A DNA stretch of 64,000 nt from Aurelia coerulea (taxonomy: Eukaryota > Cnidaria > Scyphozoa > Semaeostomeae > Ulmaridae). The stretch is taken from NCBI GenBank assembly GCA_039566865.1, contig CM076957.1, positions 4,969,896-5,033,895 on the forward strand. Reading direction: 5' to 3'. The notes under the pieces were generated by a model. It was not told where the DNA came from. It ran no database searches and saw only the letters and a list, made by a program, of their open reading frames with translations. Every line of letters begins with the position of its first letter. Within the stretch, counting starts at the first letter, position 1. The translations under genes and the position numbers were made by a program. Positions 1 to 10,689 of this stretch are shown here, piece by piece.

Positions 1-595
1 ATTATAGTGGTTCTGCCGACAAGGGGTTTTACCCAAAAAATGTCTTAATCAGCTGGATTTTACATCAATCTATGCGCTATTCATTTCTATGATTTGTTTC
101 CAAAATATCAAAATTCAATGAACAATATTGCGTCAGGGAAAAAGCAGAGAAGGGCCTTCAGAAAAGCGAAAAGAAAATTATGTGCTTTAATGTAAAAGCC
201 TTTGATGCTCGATGATTCAAATGACAAAATAATTCTTGAAAAGTAATTCCGAATAACTATGCGATTTGTTGCTTCAAACTAAAGTCAAGGGTTGGCCTTA
301 AACTTTTGGCCATAGCTGTGAACTGGAAGCTCTTCGTTAACTTTTTCTTTGAAGCTGTTTTTGTCGTGGAGTTTGGATATTTTGCAAACAAATCATTGGA
401 GTGAATTGAGCATAGATTGATGTAAAATCCAGCTGAGTAACGCATTTCTTGGGTCATACACCTATTGTCGGCAGAACTACTAGCCTGCGTGCAGACTTTA
501 CTTTCCACTGCGAAGGAGAGCCTATGGGCATCTTGTAAAGATCCGCCTTGGCTCTCCTTCGCAGTGGAAAGTCTGCACGTAGGCTACAGAGCTAC
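1..595. repeat. Inverted-repeat element, interrupted on its right arm
   Basis: Bases about 1-130 reappear as the reverse complement of about 350-480. Both arms carry the words TTCTGCCGAC and CAGCTGGATTTTACATCAAT. Past the mini-hairpin at 481-586 the right terminus resumes (TACTACAA), matching the left end at the very start of the window. The element therefore existed first and was later cut by the hairpin, and its left end may lie outside the window. The short open frames at 257-508 and 465-698 cross repeat arms and are not credible genes. Confidence 0.6.
481..586. mobile_element. Mini-hairpin MITE, TAGCC...GGCTA family, copy 1
   Basis: About 106 bp with termini TAGCCTGCGTGCAGAC and its near-perfect reverse complement. 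It is flanked by CAGAACTAC (472-480) and CAGAGCTAC (587-595), a 9-bp target-site duplication with one mismatch. It has no coding capacity, so it must be mobilised in trans. Related copies are at 13675, 25773 and 46575. A 9-bp duplication is typical of Mutator-like transposases, but the superfamily is an inference. Confidence 0.75.
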
Positions 596-907
596 TACAA
601 TTTCTGAGAATTTCTATAAATTTCATTGTGACGTTGTTGCAAAATGGTGCAGAAATTCAAAAACAGTATCAAAATTTGGAATCTACATGGAACGTTGACC
701 TAAACAAACCCCAAAAGAATTAATTAGGCAGAGCGGTAGGGTTTGACCTCTCGTTACGCCAAGAAACGTTATTGACAAAAATGTGGTCTTAAATTATTGG
801 CCACTGTGTGGTGGTGCAAGACCGTCATGTCATAAATGAGGCATAAATTTGCCCCACTTAGCCTTACCTTTCACACTGTACCGGACAAATTCATTTCGTT
901 AATCCCG

Positions 908-2833
908 GGCACAGTGATCCAGAATACGAAAATTAGGGAATAAACTGCAAAAAATGAATTTTCGAAAATGCAAAAAATACACGACAATATTTATAGAGAA
1001 CATCCTGAGGATTAACATAAAACAAACCGCATTAAAATCGGACCACTGAGTGCGGAGAAATGTATTTTTGAAGTTGGCCTAAATTTCATATGGTTGTTTA
1101 CATTGACATTTCCGGTACAAGTGTCAAAATAACGTAAATTTCAAAATGTCGAAAGGTCATCTTACCTTTGTCCGATTTTAGAATTTTTTCTTTTAAATGA
1201 AAGGTAATTCTTCGTCTTTAATGCCATCTAGTTGCTGGATTCATACGGAAAAGGGTTATCCAAGAAATATGCAAAGTTATGTCCCTTGTACTCAACCCAA
1301 GAATCCTTTTTCAAAACTGGGAACTTCGACTTAAAAGTTGAAAACAAAAAAAGCAAGCGTTTGCAAGCCTTAGCGACTAATTTTTCATTAAACTCCAACG
1401 TCTTGTGAATGCTTCCCTGAAATCTTTCGTTCTGAGTCGTTCAAATTAATTGTCAAAAATTATTTCAAAATCGTTGGTAAAAGATTATGATGATTATGAT
1501 GATACTTTAGTCGGGTAATTTATCAATTCCTTTATGCTAAAAACAAAGAGCAAAATCCCAATAATTTTCCTTAGAGTTTTCTCAAAGCATAAATAAAGTT
1601 TACAGACATAATGGAAAGAATAATTCATGGGATTGGATGCGAAAATATGTTTTGTCAGAAAAGCAGTCTGAGGATATCTTCAAGAGCATCAAACACAAAA
1701 GCTTTGTTCCTAAATATGAAACGAACTCTGCAGTTCTGCTAAAAAGAGTCACACGCCACAAGTCTCTCAATTCTTTCTTGTTAATCTTATTTGTGATATA
1801 ATGAATTTTTGTGACATTCTTTACATGCATATGTACTTATTGGTTCATTCTCTTTGGCTGCCACTGTTGTGTCTGCCCCCCCCCCTTTATTGTCACAATT
1901 CTCAGTACATTTTGCCATGGCTTTGTAGCAGTTGGAGCTAATATAACAAGCAGTTTTGCAATAATGGTAGTAATATCATTGATGATTTATTTCCCACAGA
2001 ATAAGGAGCACTATGAGACATCCTGTATTTTGGTTAATTTATTGTTTAGCGAATATAAATTTGTCGCTTGATACTCATGATAAAAAGATACCCTTTCAAA
2101 TTAAAATCCCATCTGTAATTTTTCCCAGTAAGTCTGATAACTTAAAAGGAAACTTTACTTATACTTTGAGAAAATGCCATGAAAATTATTGGAAATTTGC
2201 TCTTTGTTTTGGCAAATAGGAATCAATAAGATGCCTGACTAAAATGTTCATCATAATCATCATAACTTTTGCCAAATATTTTGAAAGAACTGTTGACAAT
2301 TAATTTGAACGAATCAGAACGAAAGATTTCAGGCAGACACTCAGAAGACGCTGGAGTTTAATAAAAAATTAGTCGCTAAGGCTTGCAAACGCTTGCTTTT
2401 TTTGTTTTCAACTTTTAAGTCGAAGTTCCCAGTTTTGAAAAAGGATTCTTGGGTAGAGTACAAGGGACATAACTTTGCATAGTTCTTGGATAACCCTTTA
2501 CCGTATGAATCCAGCAACTGGATGGCATTAAAGACGAAAGAATTACCTTTCATTTAAAAGAAAAAAATCTAAAATCGGACGAAGGCAAGATGACCTTTCG
2601 ACATTTTGAAATTTACGTCATTTTGACACTTGTACCGGAAATGTCAGTGTAAACAACCATACGAAATTTAGGCCAACTTCAAAAATACATTTCTCCGCAC
2701 TCAGTGGTCCGATTTTAAAACGGTTTGTTTCATGTTAATCCTCGGGATGTCCTCCATAAAGTCTGTCGTGTATTTTTTCAATTTTCGAAAATTCATTTTT
2801 TGCAATTTATTACATGCTCTGGATCACTGTGCC
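908..2833. mobile_element. Foldback-like inverted-repeat element, about 1.9 kb
   Basis: The left arm (908 to about 1518) and right arm (about 2231 to 2833) are reverse complements over roughly 600 bp, starting with GGCACAGTGATCC at both ends. Landmarks shared by the arms include the stretch around CGGACCACTGAGTGCGGAG and the ATGATGATTATGATGA motif near the inner edges. The 0.7-kb loop (1519-2230) has only short open frames that I cannot assign. I see no clear target-site duplication. Superfamily unknown. Confidence 0.65.
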
Positions 2834-3507
2834 GGGGTCGGTTCCTATTTAACTAAATCTGTGTTCGATTTTCATTCGTTTTTCTAGCAAGTGCATTGGT
2901 TATCGAATTTTTTTAGAAGAGCAATTTTGAATATTTGCGATTGCCCGAAAGTAAGCCAATGAGTTAATAATGGAATTCAATGAAAGCTATTCATTTCATT
3001 AGTTACAACATAGTCATGGTTACCAGTTTTTCACTCTGGGGGACTGGGCTCTAGTAACCCTGTCTACAGATAGCATTTGATGGCATTTTTTGGAATGGCT
3101 CTGTATCCAATTTTTTCAGCGTGTCCCATTGCCTATTATGTTCACCAAGTTTCATGCTTTCTCACAAAATGAACCTTCTTACATGGAATCTACTGTACTA
3201 GATCTATGCTCTAGTATGTACCATTTAACATTTGTTTAAATATTCCAAAAATATATACTGTCATCTTTTAATGACAAACGTGTCCTAATTTGTAATCAGT
3301 TGTCATACAATTTCTAGAGTCCATCGGCACATACACGCTGCAACAATTTTTTAAATAGCCAAAAGTATTATTTCTGTTGCAACTTGAGTTTATTTAGTGA
3401 CTAGAGTAGGGGGTGTTGCTTGTAAATACTGTAAATGTTCACTGTAGTCACTCTCAATTGAAGTCTCAAATTAAATGTCACGTGAGAGTTGCGATAACGC
3501 AAAAAAT
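2834..3507. other. No recognisable feature
   Basis: AT-rich DNA without a convincing open frame, RNA gene or repeat boundary that I can see. Confidence 0.4.
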
Positions 3508-4115
3508 ACTCATCCAAAGCTCTTCGATTGTCTTTATTCGCGGGCAATTTGAGACAGACCTCAGTTGCTTGGAAATTATGTGTAATTATTTCTTTAGACA
3601 GATTTTAGTTAAAAAAAAAATGAAATTTGGGTTAGTACAATGGTTTGCAAAATTACTCGTGCAAAGTTCTTCGATTGTCTTTATTCGCGGGCACTTCCGA
3701 GTGACATCTAATTTGAGACAGACCTCAATTGCTTTGAAATTATGTGTAATTATTTCTTTAGACAAATTTTAACTTTAAAAAAATGAAATTTGGGTTAGTA
3801 CAATAGTTTGCAAAATTATTCGTGCAAAGTTCTTCGATTGTCTTTATTCGCGGGCACTTCCGAGTGACATCTAATTTGAGTCAGACCTCAATTGCTTTGA
3901 AATTATGTGTAATTATTTCTTTAGACAAATTTAAATTTAAAAAATGAAATTTGGTTTAGTTACAATGGTTTGCAAAATTACTCGTGCAAAGTTCTTCGAT
4001 TGTCTTTATTCGCGGGCACTTTCGAGTGACATCTAATTTGAGACAGACCTCAATTGCTTGGAAATTATGTGTAATTATTTCTTTAGACAAATTTTAACTT
4101 AAAAAAAGAAATTTG
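3508..4115 (+). repeat. 162-bp tandem repeat array, about 3.6 copies
   Basis: The word TTCTTCGATTGTCTTTATTC recurs beginning near 3520, 3667, 3830 and 3992, giving spacings of about 147, 163 and 162 bp. The first unit lacks about 15 bp (CTTCCGAGTGACATCT). Each unit contains a form of CATCTAATTTGAGACAGACC, a sequence that also appears in or near other repeats (36716, 49065, 57304). The open frame at 3413-3772 only reads through the repeat. Confidence 0.85.
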
Positions 4116-4731
4116 GCCTGGTTGAGTGCGATGGTTTCGACTGTATGCTGAGAATTTGTCTTACGATACGTAACTCATGTCTTGGTTAAAGCAAATCAAC
4201 GGAATTAAAAGCCAGGGAGACTGGGTCAATCTAAATATAACATTTGATGCTCTTAATTGAGGAAGATAATCGGAACATTGATGGCGAGTGTCGATCTTTA
4301 GTGCTATGCTGAGACAAGATCGCTATATCTCCTTTCATTTTCTTTGAAGACTTTGAACCTTTTCTGTGCCCTCGGCGCGTCTCCGCAATTCATTTGTTGA
4401 CAACTTTCTGCGCATTTCGGCATGAGCTTGTAAGGTAGAATTATGTGACTACTCATTCGATAGTTAGAGGCGAAGGATTTGTCTTGTTTCAGAATAATAT
4501 GAGTTTCTGATCAAATAACACGGCAAATGCCGAGAAAGATAAGATGTTTCCAAACTGGCTTCCTCCCATTGTTTAGAAAATAGTAATGTCCCACCATTAT
4601 GAAGCCACTTTTATACCCCTAGCCTAACAAGATTTCTTCTATTTGGAGCCTAATCAGTTGAGCCTAATCAGTTTTCCATGCCATATCATGTTTCTTGAAT
4701 TTTCTTATTTGGTAAAAACATGTATACATTA

Positions 4732-5330
4732 TACCGGGTGAGTCAAGAAGAGTCCCCGTTTGAAAGACTTCTGCTACCTCAATATCAAAGCAATAATATT
4801 GAAAACTGTCTTGTTTTATAGCCAACATGTTCAATTAGGCTTAGTAATTTACCCGGCTTTAATCGGCCATTCCTTCCCGTAGATATGGGAGATTTTTCTG
4901 CAGAAAGCCCCTTCAGAAAACGAGTGAAAACAATTAGCAAACTTTCCTAGCTTTTCCTTCCTAAAAATGATGACACTCACATGTATTCATGTATTTTGTC
5001 CTCTTGGGAGAATGGAATCGCCCTGAATAGGTTATTCATACCAGGGGGAGAAGACTTGTTCATGCTCCCAAGAGGAAAGCTCGTGCTAAAGCGTGCAGAA
5101 GTCATTGCTGCAAGGCACGTGGTAGGAAAATTTGTTCGTGATTTTAGGCACTTTTTGAAGATTTCTTGAAGAGGCTTTCTCCAGAAGATCCTTCATAATT
5201 TTGGAACGAGCTGGCCGATTTCAGGCAGATAAATTTGAAAGTACATTTGAACATGTCTACCATTAAATCATATATTTGCCAATATCGTTGTCTTGATATC
5301 CAGGGAGCCATGACCTTTCAAACGGGGATT
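4732..5330. mobile_element. Decayed Tc1/mariner-type MITE
   Basis: It starts ACCGGGTGAGTCAAG with CCCCGTTTGAAAG just inside. Near 5308-5322 CTTTCAAACGGGG returns as the inverted partner, but the outermost right terminus is degraded. It resembles the intact element at 6410-6951. The short open frames inside (4981-5169, 5268-5610) show no known domain. Confidence 0.5.
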
Positions 5331-6150
5331 ATTTTTATTGATATAGATCCAACTACCGATCATCTGGGGGGTACAGGACAATCTTAGCACAGGAATGAAC
5401 CTCCCTCTTTTTAAACGGGCCTTCAAAGATAATGCTTTGCCTACGAAGGAGGAACCAACATTTTCCAGGCAACGCAGCATGAGTAAGTCATTTGCAATTC
5501 TGTGTGGAATGGGCTTAGGTTATCAATTTTCCTCATCCGTTTCTGTTTTCTATTGGAAGCCTAAAAACCGTAACCACGAACGGTTCATTTTATATTTTGA
5601 TTTATTTTGATGGTATTAATTTCGATAAGCTTAGCTTCCCGGTATCCTAAACTACTACCGAATGCTGAAATGTTCAGTACAAATGTGGAGAGAAAACATA
5701 ATCGCACAGCAAAGTAATCAAGGCTAGCACACTAGTTGAAATATTCAGTGCAAAAACACAGCCTTTTGGTTACCATGAAAAAACAATGTAATGTCTAAAA
5801 ATGTTTTTGTCACTATCTGTAAAATGAAAGTGAAATCTGCGAAGAATGGGTTGTTTTGACAAACATCAATCATATGAGTATTGATTCTACCCCATTGCCA
5901 ATTCCTTGTTTTCTTAGAAAACAAATAGTGCTGCTTTCTTGTAAAAACCTCAAACTAAAGACGAGCTTAACATTCTAGTTCCAGGGTCAACAAAATGATG
6001 ATATACGTACTATGAACTTTTTGAACGGGGGTATTGTCAAGCACTATCTTAAACTTTGTTGCATTATGTTGCAGGGTAGTTGTCCCGGCATTTAGTTATT
6101 TCAAAATACCTCAAGAGTGGTAGAAGCTTCACCCTATCTTAAAATAGACT

Positions 6151-6306
6151 TGCCCCAAGTTTATCTCCTCAGTCCGTCTTACAGTTCCCTTTTCAGTAGT
6201 TCCTGGATCCGCCATTCCCACATTCCGGAAGCCCTCTTGACGGAATGTTGGAATGGCAGATCCATGTGAAGGGTAAGACGGAGTGAAGAGATAGACTTGA
6301 GGCAAG
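6151..6306. mobile_element. Hairpin MITE with GACTTGCC termini
   Basis: Inverted arms hold GACTTGCCCCAAG with TCAGTCCGTCTTAC on the left, and GTAAGACGGAG with GACTTGAGGCAAG on the right. The inner arm contains GGATCCGCCATTCC. Relatives are at 29372-29520 and 52003-52105. Confidence 0.65.
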
Positions 6307-6409
6307 CCTAATGTCATAAGGATCTAAACCTCCTCATCCGCAAAAAAGGTTCCCAATCTTTAAAAGAGGATGGTGTAAAATTCCAAGACCTGTTTCTTGG
6401 AACTACATA

Positions 6410-6951
6410 CCGGGTGTCCCAAAAAAGTACTCCTGTTTAAAAAATCACCAAAACTTGATTATCAAATCTTTCATAAAATTTTCTCTATGAAATGCTTTGT
6501 CAAAGACCCAAAAATATTCACAGATGATAAAATGCTTGCTTTTGATACAGCAAGGTAGAAAAATTACACGATGAAAAACCTTATTTTGAGCTATGGTTTT
6601 TAAGCCAAATACTCAATCTTGCCTGAGAGTCAAAATTTTCAGATTGTTATCATCATTGAAGTCTCCAATGATGAGCGCATTTATTTCTGTCATTTGTGAA
6701 TAAACTAAAAGATTTACATGCACAAAGAAATTGATTAGACAATATTCAGTGCTTTTTTGCAGTATGATCCAAAACCAGGTAGCCCTAAAAAGAGCTACAT
6801 TTGCTCATTTTAAAACCATTTACAAGATCAGCTATGTGTTGGAAAATAATTTGGTCGTTGGTCTTCTTGACAGAAAAAGAAAATTGAAGATCGGCCGTGT
6901 AATCAAATTTTAGTGATTTTTCAAACGGGAGTACTTTTTTGGGACACCCGG
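6410..6951. mobile_element. Tc1/mariner-like MITE, 542 bp, TA target sites
   Basis: Terminal inverted repeats CCGGGTGTCCCAAAAAAGTA (left) and TACTTTTTTGGGACACCCGG (right) are flanked by TA on each side (6408-6409, 6952-6953), as expected of the Tc1/mariner group. The interior has no transposase; the 60-codon frame at 6731-6913 is not recognisable. Other members are at 43588-44309 and 53511-54631, with degraded ones near 4732, 11283, 23238 and 55431. Confidence 0.85.
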
Positions 6952-7415
6952 TAGCTTGAAAGAAATTTAAGCTTCTTTGTTATAATTAAACCTTTGGACT
7001 TTTCAGGAGTCATAAGCATTTTCGAAATTATAGAGTATTTATATGTCCACCCATTCGAGGATTAGATGTCATAAGATTAAGAATTTCTAAATCGTGAACC
7101 AAAAGAGTGAAAGATTTTAGCTTGATATCATAAACTATGGTTTTCTTGAAAATTATGTCTCCTTCAAAATTTAGAAACTGCGATCGTTTTAAGCTTTCTT
7201 CAAATTTTTTCTTGAATTCTTAAAACAGAAGAAATATTTCGTGATTCTGCAAGTATAGAAGATTTCAGAAAAGTCCAAGGGTAGAGTTCAAGTAGCTGAA
7301 CTTTCTTTTGAGTCATTCAATTCAAAGAAAGAGGTCATAGAAGTTTACACCGACATTTTTAAAGATGTTGAACCAATGCTGTGTCTCACTACCCATGGTA
7401 CGTATAACTGTGGGT

Positions 7416-8449
7416 CAGGGCATTTTTTAAGGATTTTTGAGTGGTGGGGCATTTTTCAAAAGGGCCCACGCTCACCACCAGAAATTGTACAGGGTTTATA
7501 GACAGGTGCTTTAGATGTTGATATACGCTAAAAAATCCAAGTATTGTTGCAAGGGCGAGTTGGGTTGTTTTCAAACATGTATCTTGAAGGCATCACTTTC
7601 GTTAAGGTGTGTTCTTACCAAGGACATTAGCTCAGCGGCGTGGTGAGGGTAACTAAGTGGGGGGTATTGGAATGAAGGGGTCAGGGGGTGAAGCCCCCAG
7701 GAAAATTTTTGGGGCTACGCCCTTTACTTTGGCTTAGAATGCATCTCCGAATATCATGCTTGCCACAAGCGACAAGAAAACTTTGATAGTTTTGTGACAG
7801 TTACCCTATGAATCAGAGCACGAGGAAAATTTTTGAAGAAAGAGCCTTTACTTTGGCTTTGAATGCATCTCCCAATATCATGCTTGCCATTAGCGACAAG
7901 AAAACTTTGATAGTTTTGTGACAGTTACCCTATGAATCAGAACACGAGGAAAATTTTTGAAGAAAAGATCCTTTACTTTGGCTTTGAATGCATCTCCCAA
8001 TATCATGCTTGCTAGTGCTAAAATGGAAGATTTGCCCCCCCCCCACGCATTAGCTAAGCGAAATTAGCAATTTAGCTTCAGGATGAGGACTTTAAATCTT
8101 TGCCTTGAATCTTTGCGTTGTTTGCAATCTATTACATTTTGTAAAATGTTTTATGACATGATCATGCTGTTTGATACCGACTTGACGTTTAGGATTGAGT
8201 CTTTAGGGTTCCAGGCTTAGTAGTGGAGCCATTTCACCAAAACATCATATGATGATAGAAAAGGGAATATTCTGTTTCTATTTGCCAGCCCATTTAATCA
8301 CATTTGCATTATGTTCGTTCTTTGGAAAGGGCCCCACAGTGGCCTAGGCATTTGGGGTAAAAGTAGCATTTTTCTTGTCAGTGGTGGGGGAAGTCATAGG
8401 GCCTGGTGGGGCAATTCCCCCACCACTGAGTATGTTAATAAATGCCCTG
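7416..8449. mobile_element. hAT-like non-autonomous element with perfect 8-bp duplication
   Basis: Ends CAGGGCATTT (left) and AAATGCCCTG (right) are flanked by identical CTGTGGGT at 7408-7415 and 8450-8457. An 8-bp duplication and a CAG...CTG terminus are hallmarks of hAT transposons. The interior lacks a transposase frame and carries a second hAT-like segment (about 7626-8060) with a tandem repeat. Confidence 0.8.
7626..8060. repeat. hAT-like segment with about 124-bp tandem repeats
   Basis: It begins CAGCGGCGTGGTGAGGGTAA, like the hAT terminus CAGTGGCGTGGCCAGGG seen at 19432, 20441 and 50760-50780. Inside, a unit running from CTTTACTTTGGCTT through GCATCTCC, ATCATGCTTGCC and GACAAGAAAACTTTGATAG to GAGGAAAATTTTTGAAG is repeated about 2.4 times. 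The same unit occurs inverted at 20070-20360 and 50310-50720. Confidence 0.7.
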
Positions 8450-8680
8450 CTGTGGGTCACAAAATTGCTCCGTAGGTTTCCAACAAAGTGGCAGGAAGGA
8501 AATGTGTCATGAACATTTTAAGTGGATTTAGCAGGATTTTGAACCGTTATTAGTCTTTTTTATATTTACTTCACCACCAAAGAGTCAGACATGGTTGACC
8601 ACAAATATATAGCAAGACAGTCAAGAATGAGGATGGGTGCTTACTTACCCGTCCGAAGCTAAACTCCTTGGGCAAGAACA

Positions 8681-8964
8681 CCCGGGGGGTACTACACATA
8701 TTTTGGGTACAATGACGTGCCATCGGGAAGGGTATCGATTTTCGCAATTTTGGTATAAGGAACGGTATCGATGTTCGCGATTTTGGTATAAAGTGTAAGG
8801 TCGGATATACATTTTCGGAAAATTGGTGAGGTCGGGTGTACTTTTTCGGAAAATTGGTATAAGGTCGGGTATACTTTTTCGCAAAAATTGGTATAAGGAA
8901 CAGGTATGTTTTTGAAGCTTCGATGGCACGTCCCCGACCAAAACCTGGTCAAGTACCCCCCGGG
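8681..8964. mobile_element. G-run-ended MITE, copy 1
   Basis: Termini CCCGGGGGGTACT and AGTACCCCCCGGG are flanked by identical CAAGAACA at 8673-8680 and 8965-8972, a perfect 8-bp duplication. The interior is made of short repeats around TTCGGAAAATTGGTATAAGGTCGG. The open frames at 8645-8941 and 8692-9165 are read-through of this repeat. Other copies are at 31406, 45128 and 53955. Confidence 0.85.
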
Positions 8965-8972
8965 CAAGAACA

Positions 8973-10440
8973 TTGCTCTTTTTTCACCCCTGTAATGTAT
9001 AACGGGAGTGCTGAAAAAACCATCCACTTTTGACAGGCCACGATATAATAGTACACTAACGTTTGATGGATGTTGACGATTTTTGACCTGGCAAAAACTG
9101 CCTAAACTGACTTCATCCAGCAATCTGAAGTAAGGAAGTGCTTGAATACATAAGCTTTGAAACAATAAATCAAGAATTTAAGGCCCAAGGAAGAAACTTT
9201 CAAGTGTATCTTAATTTCAGGATCTGTTGCGGGGAGCTAGGAGGGCTCAAAAATATGAATTTTTGCACATGCGTGCACAGTTTCTGCTCTATAATCCTTA
9301 ACTAACTCCCAGAATTAGATTCTAGGATTTTTTGCAAATATCTTAATCCTCAGTTTTTTGAGTTATAAGTGAGTTTCTCAAAAATTTTCCTTCTCACACT
9401 GAAAACGATGAAAAAAGTCGCTCTGTTGAGGCTCTGCGCAGGCTACCACATAACATGAATGAACTTGAATGAACATGGACATGAATGAACAAAAGGGAAA
9501 GCTTTGTCTTAGTGATTTGGGGATTCAGAAATTGATTAGTTATAATTGCTGCACTAGCGTTTGTTGAATGACAAGCCTGTTGCGAAATTCTGGAGTAGTG
9601 ACAATATAGAGGCGCCGCACCAAGCCGTTCACGGCAATTCCACGAGGCTTCATGCTCCATGCATGCTTGACTTCATTGCATTTCACTGTTTGTCTTCTTT
9701 AACCCCCCCCCCCTCTAACGCTCGTGCAGCAGATTATAACGATCGATCTATGAATATAACTTGCGTTACACTGCAGATCATAATCGTAATTTTCAGATGG
9801 AATTTAGTTTTAGATGCAGGTTACTTGAGGCCTGACACCCGAACTCCTACTTCATTTTCATTTCATTACAAAATATTTATAAAGGTTAATAAGTTTCACA
9901 CAAAAAGTTTTTCAAACCGAGCGGTTTAATCAAGAATCAAAGGAATGTATTAAATTTAGTCAAAACCAAAATATTTATATATCAATCGAAAGTTCTTATC
10001 AAATGCTGTCTAACTGCAGTATTTTCATACACGTTTGACGTACACACAAATCATTATTGCGATATTAGTTCTAAAATATATAGTTAGTGACGTCATCAAA
10101 AATGGCACTTCCAATCAAAATGAAAATGTACCCAAGTCTACTTTGAATCCCCATGATCGACTTAGTACAAATCAAGCATAAAATCAAAGGTTAGGCAGGT
10201 TGCTAGATAGTTATAGGAAATTCCGTCTAAAATTTTCAAATTATTCAGACTTAGAGGACTTTTCTTCTTTTTCAAGAGTTCAAGAAAAATTTTGAATAAA
10301 ACTTAAAACCATCATAACTTCTAAATTTTAAGAGAAAACATAGATTAACTTTCAGGAAGACCAGGATGAATTTCTGCAATATCGTATCAAGCTTTCACTC
10401 TTCTGGTTTACGATTTAGAAAGTGGATGACGTCACATACT
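8973..10440. other. No recognisable feature
   Basis: Apart from a C-tract at 9704-9713 and unassigned short frames (9394-9660, 9561-9929), I see no gene or well-bounded repeat here. Confidence 0.35.
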
Positions 10441-10448
10441 CAAATGAT

Positions 10449-10640
10449 GGGGTGAGTGGCCGAGCGGCTTATACAGTTTCGTCATGTGACTGAAGTTAAC
10501 CTCGGTCGAGTGAGGTCAAACTCCGGATGGGTGACCTCGGAGGCTTGACCTCACAACTCACCTCGCCGTCCTTCCAAAGGGACGTTAAACTAAGGGTCCC
10601 CTCCATGCCTGGATGCGGCATGCATAGTGAGCTTGAATTA
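10449..10640 (+). mobile_element. tRNA-derived SINE
   Basis: The head reads GGTGAGTGGCCGAGCGGCTT, containing a RNA polymerase III A box (TGGCCGAGCGG) of the class II Ser/Leu tRNA type. About 70 bp on, GGTCAAACTCC matches the B box with one mismatch. The body continues through GGGACGTTAAACTAAGGGTC, a segment resembling the conserved body of many invertebrate tRNA-derived SINEs. It cannot fold as an intact tRNA because the acceptor stem does not close. The 3' end near 10640-10690 is uncertain. Confidence 0.7.
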
Positions 10641-10689
10641 GCTGTAAGTAGCTAGAAATTCTTCCTACCCACTCAAAATAAATTGCTGA

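Noticed and set aside
3508..4115. CRISPR-like array
   Set aside because: Repeat and spacer are equally conserved, the unit is 162 bp, and the genome is animal; it is a plain tandem repeat.
8692..9165. 157-codon minus-strand frame
   Set aside because: Runs through a G-run-ended MITE into its flank; no domain and periodic residues from the element's internal repeat.
10449..10530. Functional tRNA gene (Ser or Leu)
   Set aside because: A and B boxes are present, but the acceptor stem and the anticodon loop cannot be formed; the body continues as a SINE.
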